Positions 1 to 5,024 of a stretch of DNA of 5,673 nucleotides are shown in pieces. The position numbers and the translations under genes were made by a program. How positions within the stretch are numbered: the stretch's first letter is position 1; each line of letters begins with the position of its first letter. The notes under the pieces are model-generated. The model was not told the origin of the DNA and searched no databases. It saw nothing but the letters and a program-made list of their open reading frames with translations. Source of the DNA: Acidobacteria bacterium RIFCSPHIGHO2_01_FULL_67_28 (GTDB lineage: Bacteria > Acidobacteriota > Terriglobia > Acidiferrales > 2-02-FULL-67-57); NCBI GenBank assembly GCA_001766965.1, contig MEKM01000005.1:1-5673 (forward strand), written 5' to 3'.

Positions 1-12
1 GGCTTCGGCCAA

Positions 13-117
13 GCGAAACTCGAAAATCGAACCTCGAAACTCGAAAACCGCAAACCACAAAGCACAAAGCACAAGGCACGAGGTACAAGGCCCAAAGCCC
101 GAAGCCCGATGCTCGAT
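13..117. repeat. Degenerate 7-bp tandem repeat array, 15 units in one phase
   Basis: Starting at base 13, the sequence divides into fifteen consecutive 7-base units without any insertion or deletion. Early units read like tcgaaac, middle ones gcacaaa and gcacaag, late ones gcccgaa and gcccgat. Position 2 is C in 14 of 15 units and position 6 is A in 14 of 15. Neighbouring units usually differ at one or two positions, while first and last differ at four, so the array drifts gradually. By hand count the plus strand has 42 A, 33 C, 22 G and 8 T, which is lower in GC than the flanking genes and strongly strand-asymmetric. It is noncoding as far as I can see and lies just downstream of the minus-strand 85-residue gene. 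The left boundary may lie outside the window, since bases 6-12 weakly fit the pattern. Confidence 0.85.
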
Positions 118-130
118 GCGCTTCTTCGCT

Positions 131-388
131 TCAAGCGGCGGGGAGGATGTTCTTGGCGCGGAGTTGCCGGGCGACGGCGGCGCGCAGCTCGGCCTCGGGC
201 ATGGAGACGTAGCGAACGAAGTCCAGCCGAAGAATGATGGGCTGATCCTCCTTCTGCACCACCACGCCCAGGTTCTCGCGGCTGGAGTCGAGAAAGACTT
301 CGATGAACTTCAGCTCCGGGTCGAGCCCGGCCAGCAGCGGCTCCAGCCGGCGGCGGATGCTCTGTTTGCGCTCGGGCGTCAGCTCCAT
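131..388 (-). CDS. Small unknown protein (85 aa), coupled to the KimA-like permease
   Basis: I do not recognise this family. The chosen ATG at 388 lies 2 bp after the TAA of the upstream permease gene, so translation is probably coupled. An upstream in-frame ATG (position 496) would run through the permease gene and add a proline- and glutamine-rich stretch that looks like antisense noise. The protein is soluble and charged, with no signal peptide or membrane segment. Visible pattern: an N-terminal basic helix (about residues 4-19, with QSIRRRLEPLL), beta-like segments near 26-33, 38-46 and 49-53 (KFIEVFLD, LGVVVQ, IILRLDF), and a C-terminal helix near 65-81 (EAELRAAVARQLRA). The order helix-strand-strand-strand-helix is my reading, not a domain match. 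No strong ribosome binding site is seen ahead of the ATG. It could be an accessory or regulatory partner of the permease, but nothing in it proves that. Confidence 0.7.
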   Translation of the reverse strand: MELTPERKQSIRRRLEPLLAGLDPELKFIEVFLDSSRENLGVVVQKEDQPIILRLDFVRYVSMPEAELRAAVARQLRAKNILPAA

Positions 389-390
389 GG

Positions 391-2223
391 TTATTTGCGC
401 AGGTGATAGGGGATGCTGGTGACGATGATCTTGGGCTTGAAGAACAGCGCCGCCTTGAGGAAGAGGCTGGTCTGGTTGTGCAGGAGGTGGTGCCACCAGC
501 GCTTGCTGACCGACTCGGGGATGACGACGGTGATGAGGTCGTCGTCCCGCCAGCCTTCCAGCTCGTCAATGAAGCGCAGCAGCGGCCGGTGGATGGCGCG
601 GTAGGGGGAATCCAGCACCACCAGGGGCACATCCGGCGCCCAGGCCTGCCACTTCTCCTGCAGCTCCTTGCGGTCGAGGTTGTCCACGTTGACGTTGACC
701 GCAATGGTGTCCTTGGAGATGGAGCGGGCGTACTCGACCGCACGCATCACCGCCTTGTTCATGCTGGGGGGCACGGGCACGACCGCGGTGTGGCGGATTT
801 CCCCGGGCTTCTCGTAGTCGGCGAGCGATAATTCCCGCGTGGTGGCGTAATAGTGGCTGCGGACCTTGCGGAAAAGGAGGATGAGTCCGCCCAGAGCAAA
901 AACGACCATCCAGGCGCCCTCGAGGAACTTCACGAAGGCTACCACCAGCAGCACCAGTGCGGTGGTCACGGCCCCCACGGCGTTGATGGCCAGCCGCCAG
1001 CCGCGCCCCGGTTCGCTCGCGTGCCGCCAGTGCACCACCATCCCCGCCTGCGAGAGCGTGAAAGCCAGGAAGACGCCGACCATGTAGAGCGGAATCAGTC
1101 TGTGGACGTCGCCCCTGAAGAGAATGAGCAGGGCGATAGCCACCAGCGCCAGGAAGACCATGCCGTTGGAAAACACCAGCCGGTCGCCCAGGTTGGCGAG
1201 TTGCCGGGGCAGGAACTTGTCCTGGGCTACGATGGAGGCCAGGCGGGGAAAGCCGGTAAAGCTGGTGTTGGCCGCCAGAATCAGAATGGCCATGGTGGCC
1301 GCCTGGATGACGTAGTAGACCGGGCCGGCGCCGTAGATGGTCCGGCCGAGCTGGGACAGCACGGTTTCGCCCGCGAGCGGTTGGGTGCCGAAAAGGTAAG
1401 CCAGGAAGCTGACGCCCAGGAACATGGTGGCGAGGAGCGTCGCCAAGCAGTAAAGCGTGATGGCGGCGTTGCGCGAGACCGGCGGGCGGAAAACCTGTAC
1501 CCCCTGGGCCACGGCCTCGATGCCGGTCAAAGCCGCGCAGCCGGAGGCGAAAGCGCGCAGGAGCAGCAGCACAAAAGCGAACTGCAGGGGCTCGGGAGTG
1601 GCGGGGGCAACGGGAGGGGCGACCGCGCCCTGAAAGTACTTCATCAGCCCGCCGCCGATGAGCACGTACATGGAAAGAATGAAGAAGTAGACCGGCGCGG
1701 CAAAGACGGCCGCGGATTCTCGCACACCGCGCAGGTTGGCCAGCAGGATGGCGACCACGGCCAGGGCGCAGAGCAGCACGCGGTGGCTGTACAGACTCGG
1801 GACGGCCGAGGTGATGGCGGCCACACCGGCGGCCACGCTCACCGCCACCGTCAGGATGTAGTCGAGCAGGAGCGCAGCGGCGCCGGCCAGCGCCGCGGTC
1901 ACGCTCAAATTCTCCTTGGCCACCGTGTAGGCGCCCCCTCCGGTCGGGTAGGCGTGAAGAGTCTGCCCGTAGGACACGGCCACGATGGCGGTGAGGAGAA
2001 CGATGGCGCCGGCGATGGGGACCGCGTAGTGCAGCGGCACCAGCAGCCCGGCGGCCACGCCGACGGTCAGCGCCAGCAGGATTTCTTCCGTGGCGTAGGC
2101 GGTGGAGGAAAGGTTGTCGGCGGCCAAGACGCTCAAGGCGGACTTCTTGGAAAGCCGCTGCTCGTGGAGGGCCGCGGTGTCGAGGGGACTGCCGATGAGG
2201 AACTGCTTGAGCCAGCGGAACAT
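391..2223 (-). CDS. kimA: KimA/YdaO-like potassium importer (APC superfamily)
   Basis: This 610-residue membrane protein matches, from memory, the Bacillus subtilis K+:H+ symporter KimA (607 aa) over its whole length. It starts MFRWLKQFLIGSPL and ends IPYHLRK, close to the KimA ends. About twelve hydrophobic segments fill residues 44-452, and residues 453-610 form a soluble C-terminal domain like the USP-type cytosolic domain of KimA. Residues reported to bind K+ in KimA appear conserved: D36, Y43, Y122, T125, T233, E236 and Y380, in the motifs AADNLSSTAY, DYILTVAVS, LTGIEA and IPLYMVGVF. The YPTGGGAY motif is at 92-99, and RWWHHLLHNQ near 575-584 also matches. In Firmicutes KimA is inhibited by c-di-AMP; whether that applies here is unknown. 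The start at 2223 has a good ribosome binding site; the upstream ATG at 2268 does not. It is the first gene of a pair with the 85-residue protein. Confidence 0.9.
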   Translation of the reverse strand: MFRWLKQFLIGSPLDTAALHEQRLSKKSALSVLAADNLSSTAYATEEILLALTVGVAAGLLVPLHYAVPIAGAIVLLTAIVAVSYGQTLHAYPTGGGAYTVAKENLSVTAALAGAAALLLDYILTVAVSVAAGVAAITSAVPSLYSHRVLLCALAVVAILLANLRGVRESAAVFAAPVYFFILSMYVLIGGGLMKYFQGAVAPPVAPATPEPLQFAFVLLLLRAFASGCAALTGIEAVAQGVQVFRPPVSRNAAITLYCLATLLATMFLGVSFLAYLFGTQPLAGETVLSQLGRTIYGAGPVYYVIQAATMAILILAANTSFTGFPRLASIVAQDKFLPRQLANLGDRLVFSNGMVFLALVAIALLILFRGDVHRLIPLYMVGVFLAFTLSQAGMVVHWRHASEPGRGWRLAINAVGAVTTALVLLVVAFVKFLEGAWMVVFALGGLILLFRKVRSHYYATTRELSLADYEKPGEIRHTAVVPVPPSMNKAVMRAVEYARSISKDTIAVNVNVDNLDRKELQEKWQAWAPDVPLVVLDSPYRAIHRPLLRFIDELEGWRDDDLITVVIPESVSKRWWHHLLHNQTSLFLKAALFFKPKIIVTSIPYHLRK

Positions 2224-2233
2224 GAGCTCTGCG

Positions 2234-2242
2234 CTCCTCCTT
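2234..2242 (-). promoter_or_regulatory. Ribosome binding site deciding the kimA start
   Basis: Read on the minus strand this is AAGGAGGAG, followed by 10 bases and then the ATG at 2223. It is a near-perfect Shine-Dalgarno match at usable spacing. It supports the 610-residue form over the 15-residue longer form that would begin at 2268. Confidence 0.75.
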
Positions 2243-2277
2243 CTAACATAGCGACCGGACACCTGCAAGCTGGCTGA

Positions 2278-2307
2278 TTGACTTGGACGCCTGCCTCCGT
2301 CTAAACT
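2278..2307 (+). promoter_or_regulatory. Putative sigma-70 promoter for the DUF507 pair
   Basis: TTGACT (2278-2283) and TAAACT (2302-2307) are separated by 18 bp. They match the -35 and -10 consensus at 5 of 6 and 4 of 6 positions. Transcription would begin near 2314, giving a leader of about 35 bases with GGAGG (2340-2344) just ahead of the ATG at 2348. The site sits in the 124-bp gap between divergent kimA and DUF507 genes. I could not find an equally convincing promoter on the minus strand for kimA in this gap, nor room for a c-di-AMP (ydaO-type) riboswitch. Confidence 0.5.
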
Positions 2308-2347
2308 TGTAGGGTTACGCTCGTCTCTGGGAGGCGGTTGGAGGACG

Positions 2348-2626
2348 ATGCGGCTGCCGCGCGGCTACGTCGAGTACATGTCCAAGGCGCTGGTGGAGCG
2401 CCTGCTGGCCGCCGGCGCCGTCGAGACCCCCGCCCCCGACCAGCTCCGCGAGCGCCTGCGCGGCGTCATCGTCGAAGAGCTCGCCGTCGAAGACCGCATC
2501 AACGACAAAGTCCGGGAGTACATGAACCAGTACGCCGACGAAATCCGCCGCGGCGGCATCAGCTACCAGGAGATGTTCAAGCGCATCAAGAGCGAGCTGG
2601 TGCGGCGGGAGAAGGTGATTCTGTAG
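2348..2626 (+). CDS. DUF507 family protein, first of tandem pair (92 aa)
   Basis: The start MRLPRGYVEYMSKAL is typical of one branch of the DUF507 family, small proteins of unknown function found in Acidobacteria, Deltaproteobacteria and a few other phyla. The protein is soluble, highly charged and probably all-helical: a first helix around residues 7-22, a turn at about 23-30 (GAVETPAP), then long helices with heptad-like spacing through residues 31-66 and 73-89. There is no signal peptide, membrane segment or obvious catalytic motif. Its length (92 aa) is usual for the family and equals that of the next gene. GGAGG lies 3 bases ahead of the ATG, which is somewhat close; a second ATG at 2378 exists but would remove the conserved N-terminus. 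The TAG stop directly abuts the next gene's ATG, so the two are surely cotranscribed. Function is unknown. Confidence 0.85.
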   Translation: MRLPRGYVEYMSKALVERLLAAGAVETPAPDQLRERLRGVIVEELAVEDRINDKVREYMNQYADEIRRGGISYQEMFKRIKSELVRREKVIL

Positions 2627-2905
2627 ATGCGCCTGAGCCGGGAAAAAATCCTGCGCCTCTCCCACCTGGCAGTGGACGCCGTGGCGGAGATGGACGAGGT
2701 GGAGTTCATCGAGGACCGCAACACCGTGCGCCTCGAAATTGTGCGCATCCTCACCGATCTGCTCCGCGAAGAGGAGCGGATGGAAGAGCTGGCCCGGCAG
2801 AAGATCCTTTCCCAGAAGAAGCCCATCCCCGAAGGCTCCACCGAGTGGGAAACCCTCTACCGCAAGTACTATTCCGATGAGTTGAGGAAGCTGGGCGTCG
2901 AGTAA
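2627..2905 (+). CDS. DUF507 family protein, second of tandem pair (92 aa)
   Basis: The N-terminus MRLSREKILRLSHL and the C-terminal segment EGSTEWETLYRKYYSDEL are classic for DUF507. Like its neighbour it is small, charged, largely helical and lacks signal or membrane segments. The GS-x-EW-x(2)-LY-x-KYY motif at about residues 70-81 is sharper here than in the upstream copy, which has GISYQEMFKRIKSEL at the equivalent place. The two proteins therefore look like diverged paralogues of identical length. The ATG follows the previous stop with zero gap, and AAGG (2612-2615) inside the upstream gene lies 11 bases ahead, suggesting translational coupling. Equal expression would fit a heterodimer of the two proteins; that is inference. 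The gene ends 13 bp before a strong terminator. Confidence 0.88.
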   Translation: MRLSREKILRLSHLAVDAVAEMDEVEFIEDRNTVRLEIVRILTDLLREEERMEELARQKILSQKKPIPEGSTEWETLYRKYYSDELRKLGVE

Positions 2906-2918
2906 GCGCGCCCGCCGC

Positions 2919-2961
2919 AAAAGAACCGGGCCCGGAGCGAGCCGGGCCCTGCTTCTTTTTT
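2919..2961. terminator. Bidirectional intrinsic terminator between DUF507 and M48 genes
   Basis: GGGCCCGG (2928-2935) pairs perfectly with CCGGGCCC (2942-2949) around a 6-base loop. The outer AAAAGAA (2919-2925) can pair with TTCTTTT (2953-2959), separated from the core by a small internal loop. The plus strand ends in a T-rich tract to 2961, and the minus strand reads into TTCTTTT, so it can stop transcription from both converging genes. Confidence 0.85.
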
Positions 2962-2971
2962 GGGGAGATTT

Positions 2972-3967
2972 CTACGGCCGGCGCTTCAGGACGGGAGGCT
3001 TCTCCTCCTCGCCCTCTTTCTTCTGCTCTTCTTCCTTGCGCTCGCGCGTGCGGAGAGTGGGCCGGTCGGAGTCCTGCTCCTCGAGCTTCCGCCCCGCCAT
3101 GGTCATCGCCAGCCGCTGCTTGATCTGGTCGAACTCCGAGGTGGTGACCACGTACTCCTCGCGGGCCGGCAGCAGCTCGGCGATCTCCGCCTGCGCCTTG
3201 CTCACCCGCTCCTTGGTGGGCGGGTGGGAGGAGAAAACCTTGGGCACGGAGCCCGGGCTCTTGCGCTCCTTCTCCCGGAGTTTTTCGAAGAAGGTGATGA
3301 AGGAGGTCGGGTCGTAGCCCGCCTTGTACATGTACTGCAGCCCGAGGAAGTCGGCCTCGCGCTCGGCGTTGCGGGAGAACTTCAGGAAGGCCAGCGGCAG
3401 GCCGAAGCTCAAGCCCTGGTAGATGGCGTAGCCGACGGCGCCGGCGGGCAGCAAGATCATGACCGGGATCATGGCCCACTGGGCGATCTGTCCCTTGGTG
3501 GCCTGCTTGGTGCCGTGGCGGGCGGTGACGTGGGCGATCTCGTGCGCCATCACCCCGGCCAGCTCCGCCTCTTCGTCCGCCGCCAGGACCAGGCCGGAGT
3601 TGACAAAGAAGAACCCACCCGGCAGCGCGAAGGCGTTGATCTCGCCGGAGTCGATGACCTTGACGGTGAAGGGCACGCGGGCGTCGGAGTTGCGCACCAG
3701 GTTCTGCGCCACCCGGTCGACGTATTCGGTGATGACCGGGTCGTCCACCAGCTTGGCCGATTGCTCCACCTGCTGGGCCAGCATCTTGCCCAGGGCAATC
3801 TCCTTCTCCAGCGAGTAGAGGTTGATCCCCTTGCCGACGTTGCGCTCGCCGATCTTGCTGACGTCCTCTTTGTCGCTTTTCTTCTGATCGGCTGCCAGGG
3901 CCGCCGGCGGCGCCGCCAGGATCAGGACCAGGAGGAATGCCAGTGCCGACCGTGCCGTTTTCACCAT
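2972..3967 (-). CDS. Secreted M48-family zinc metalloprotease (331 aa)
   Basis: This is a periplasmic or envelope protease of peptidase family M48, like the LoiP/YcaL/BepA group. Residues 1-25 form a signal peptide (MVKTARSA, hydrophobic core LAFLLVLILAA, cleavage likely after ALA at 23-25); no lipobox cysteine is present. The HEIAH zinc motif is at 142-146, and E202 in NAEREAD (200-206) is the expected third ligand. A hydrophobic stretch at about 165-187 lies between them. SSHPPTKERV (246-255) matches the conserved HP region whose histidine gates the active site in BepA. Unlike BepA there is no TPR domain; instead, residues from about 293 on form a low-complexity E/K/R-rich tail. The start at 3967 has GGGAGAAGG 7 bases upstream; an ATG at 3991 would add eight residues with poorer spacing. 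The likely role is quality control of envelope proteins; the substrate is unknown. Confidence 0.92.
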   Translation of the reverse strand: MVKTARSALAFLLVLILAAPPAALAADQKKSDKEDVSKIGERNVGKGINLYSLEKEIALGKMLAQQVEQSAKLVDDPVITEYVDRVAQNLVRNSDARVPFTVKVIDSGEINAFALPGGFFFVNSGLVLAADEEAELAGVMAHEIAHVTARHGTKQATKGQIAQWAMIPVMILLPAGAVGYAIYQGLSFGLPLAFLKFSRNAEREADFLGLQYMYKAGYDPTSFITFFEKLREKERKSPGSVPKVFSSHPPTKERVSKAQAEIAELLPAREEYVVTTSEFDQIKQRLAMTMAGRKLEEQDSDRPTLRTRERKEEEQKKEGEEEKPPVLKRRP

Positions 3968-3974
3968 TTGCCCG

Positions 3975-3983
3975 CCTTCTCCC
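3975..3983 (-). promoter_or_regulatory. Ribosome binding site deciding the M48 start
   Basis: The minus strand reads GGGAGAAGG with 7 bases to the ATG at 3967. The alternative ATG at 3991 has only GGTAGG directly touching it, so the shorter form with a clean signal peptide is preferred. Confidence 0.65.
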
Positions 3984-3989
3984 GGCTTC

Positions 3990-4018
3990 ATCCTACCATT
4001 CCCGGAGAGCCAAACCAA
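3990..4018 (-). promoter_or_regulatory. Weak candidate promoter for the M48 gene
   Basis: On the minus strand TTGGTT (4018-4013) and TAGGAT (3995-3990) are 17 bp apart, matching 3 of 6 and 4 of 6 consensus positions. If used, transcription would start just ahead of the GGGAGAAGG site, again favouring the ATG at 3967. The match is weak. Confidence 0.25.
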
Positions 4019-4052
4019 GCCGGGCCGCTCCATGCCTATTGGATGGCGGCGT

Positions 4053-4069
4053 GGGAAAAAGAGTTTCCC
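4053..4069. repeat. Inverted repeat GGGAAA-N5-TTTCCC in divergent region
   Basis: GGGAAA (4053-4058) and TTTCCC (4064-4069) form a perfect 6-bp inverted repeat around 5 bases. It lies between the divergent M48 and 70-residue genes, some 30 bp left of the larger hairpin. It has the shape of a dimeric regulator site, but chance formation cannot be excluded. Confidence 0.4.
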
Positions 4070-4082
4070 CCCTCCGCGCCTG

Positions 4083-4116
4083 TTGAACGGGGCAGGCTTG
4101 ACGCCGCCCCGTTCAA
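4083..4116. repeat. Long hairpin (11-bp perfect inverted repeat) overlapping a promoter
   Basis: TTGAACGGGGC (4083-4093) and GCCCCGTTCAA (4106-4116) are perfect inverted repeats. Inside them GGC (4095-4097) pairs with GCC (4103-4105) after one unpaired A, leaving a TTGAC loop: 14 base pairs in total. No T-tract follows on either strand, so it is not a standard terminator. The loop supplies the -35 element of the promoter at 4098-4126, and the right arm occupies most of the spacer, which suggests an operator. Confidence 0.75.
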
Positions 4117-4126
4117 AGGCTAAAGT
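4098..4126 (+). promoter_or_regulatory. Putative sigma-70 promoter for the 70-aa gene and dedA
   Basis: TTGACG (4098-4103) and TAAAGT (4121-4126) lie exactly 17 bp apart, matching 5 of 6 and 4 of 6 consensus positions. Transcription would begin near 4133, leaving a leader of about 27 bases that contains GGAGGAG. The promoter is embedded in the palindrome at 4083-4116. Confidence 0.5.
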
Positions 4127-4148
4127 GCCCCGACAGTCGCGTCCGGGT

Positions 4149-4155
4149 GGAGGAG
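4149..4155 (+). promoter_or_regulatory. Ribosome binding site supporting a GTG start
   Basis: GGAGGAG ends 4 bases before the GTG at 4160 (6 bases from the GGAGG core). This is the strongest reason to accept the non-ATG start of the 70-residue gene. Confidence 0.7.
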
Positions 4156-4159
4156 CGCC

Positions 4160-4372
4160 GTGCCCCGCAGCATCTTGCTCGGCCAGGTCTGGCAGAACAA
4201 CGCCGACGGCCAGAACTACCTGGTGACCAAAACCTACCAGGAAGTCTTCACCACCGTGGCCGTGCTGCGCAAGGTGGGCGATGAAGCCGGCGGCACCGTG
4301 CGCGTCAAGGTGCAGAAGACCGCCGAGGGCGTCACCCTCCCCGGCTACACCTTCACCCAGGAAGAGCAGTAA
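4160..4372 (+). CDS. Small unknown protein (70 aa), GTG start, upstream of dedA
   Basis: I do not recognise this family. The start is GTG, supported by a strong GGAGGAG site and a plausible promoter at 4098-4126. The protein begins MPRSILLGQVWQNNADGQNY and ends YTFTQEEQ. It has no signal peptide, membrane segment or cysteine. Alternating hydrophobic residues in NYLVTKTY, VFTTVAVLR, TVRVKVQKT and GVTLPGYTF suggest a small, mostly beta fold, perhaps a barrel; this is a reading of the pattern only. The dedA gene begins 15 bp after its stop with a poor ribosome site of its own, so the two are probably one transcript with coupled translation. There is no in-frame ATG within the conserved-looking part, so GTG is the only sensible start. 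Confidence is in its being a gene, not in any function. Confidence 0.7.
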   Translation: MPRSILLGQVWQNNADGQNYLVTKTYQEVFTTVAVLRKVGDEAGGTVRVKVQKTAEGVTLPGYTFTQEEQ

Positions 4373-4387
4373 CCCGCCCGCCGGGGA

Positions 4388-5017
4388 ATGGTCACCCGCC
4401 TGCTTGTCTTCGTCAGCCAGGTCATCATCAGCGTCATTTCGACGGGCGGCTATGCGGGCATCGTGCTGCTGATGGCCATCGAATCCGCCTGCATCCCGCT
4501 GCCCTCGGAAATCATCATGCCGTTTTCCGGTTACCTGGTAGGGCAGGGGCGTTTCAGCCTGTGGGGAGTGGCGGTGGCGGGGGCGGTGGGGTGCAACCTG
4601 GGCTCGATCGTCGCCTATGCCGTGGGGGCCTACGGCGGCCGGCCGTTCCTCGAGCGCTACGGCCGCTACGTCCTCCTGACGAGGGGCGACCTGGCCTGGG
4701 CCGACCGCTGGTTCGCGCGCTACGGCGAGGCCACCGTCTTTTTCAGCCGCCTGCTGCCCGTCATCCGCACCTTCATCGCCCTGCCCGCCGGCATCGCCCG
4801 CATGGATTTCCTGCGCTTCAACGTCTATACCTTCCTCGGCTCGCTGCCCTGGTGCCTGGGGCTGGCCTGGCTGGGACTGAAGCTCGGCGAGCACTGGGAA
4901 GAAACCATCCGGCCCGTCTTTCAGAAGTTCGACTTGTTGATTGGGCTGCTGCTGGCGGCGGCGCTGGTCTGGTTCGTGCGCGCGCGCCTCCGCGAGCTGC
5001 GTTCTCTGGAGAAGTAG
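4388..5017 (+). CDS. DedA family integral membrane protein (209 aa)
   Basis: This is a DedA/VTT-fold inner-membrane protein. Some family members are flippases for undecaprenyl phosphate or phosphatidylethanolamine, and E. coli YqjA and YghB affect envelope and proton-motive-force homeostasis. The N-terminal half has the re-entrant signature MAIESACIPLPSEIIMPFSG, with acidic residues E32 and E41. The second signature FFSRLLPVIRTFIALPAGIARM (118-139) holds R121 and R127, with the same 6-residue separation as the two essential arginines of YqjA. Hydrophobic segments lie at about 19-50, 56-80, 115-137, 144-165 and 182-198; the C-terminus is short and basic. Length is typical of the family. The ATG is preceded only by CCGGGGA with no spacer, so translation probably depends on the upstream 70-residue gene. 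Which lipid it moves cannot be told from the sequence. Confidence 0.92.
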   Translation: MVTRLLVFVSQVIISVISTGGYAGIVLLMAIESACIPLPSEIIMPFSGYLVGQGRFSLWGVAVAGAVGCNLGSIVAYAVGAYGGRPFLERYGRYVLLTRGDLAWADRWFARYGEATVFFSRLLPVIRTFIALPAGIARMDFLRFNVYTFLGSLPWCLGLAWLGLKLGEHWEETIRPVFQKFDLLIGLLLAAALVWFVRARLRELRSLEK

Positions 5018-5024
5018 CGGCGGG

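Noticed and set aside
13..117. CRISPR-like array
   Set aside because: The units are 7 bp and contiguous, with no spacers, so this is a tandem repeat and not a CRISPR.
119..137. CGCTT...AAGCG inverted repeat as terminator for the kimA pair
   Set aside because: Five base pairs with a 9-base loop and no T-tract; it overlaps the end of the 85-aa coding region.
2245..2250. TATGTT as a -10 box for kimA on the minus strand
   Set aside because: Transcription would start inside the ribosome binding site, and no acceptable -35 element lies 16-18 bp upstream.
853..2277. Long plus-strand open frame opposite the kimA gene (474 codons)
   Set aside because: It is exactly antisense to a gene with clear family identity. 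Its translation is rich in G, H, Q, D and R without domains, as expected for a GC-rich shadow frame.
2224..2347. Possible ydaO-type c-di-AMP riboswitch ahead of kimA
   Set aside because: Only 124 bp are available, shared with a divergent promoter, and I see none of the expected helices. The riboswitch class needs more sequence.
2960..4123. 387-codon plus-strand frame opposite the M48 gene
   Set aside because: Its leucine-, glycine- and arginine-rich content mirrors the M48 gene on the other strand; no start signal or family match is seen.
3968..4894. Upstream extension of the M48 reading frame to an ATG at 4894
   Set aside because: The extension runs antisense through dedA and the 70-aa gene and has no recognisable domain. 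It would also bury the signal peptide, which begins properly at 3967.
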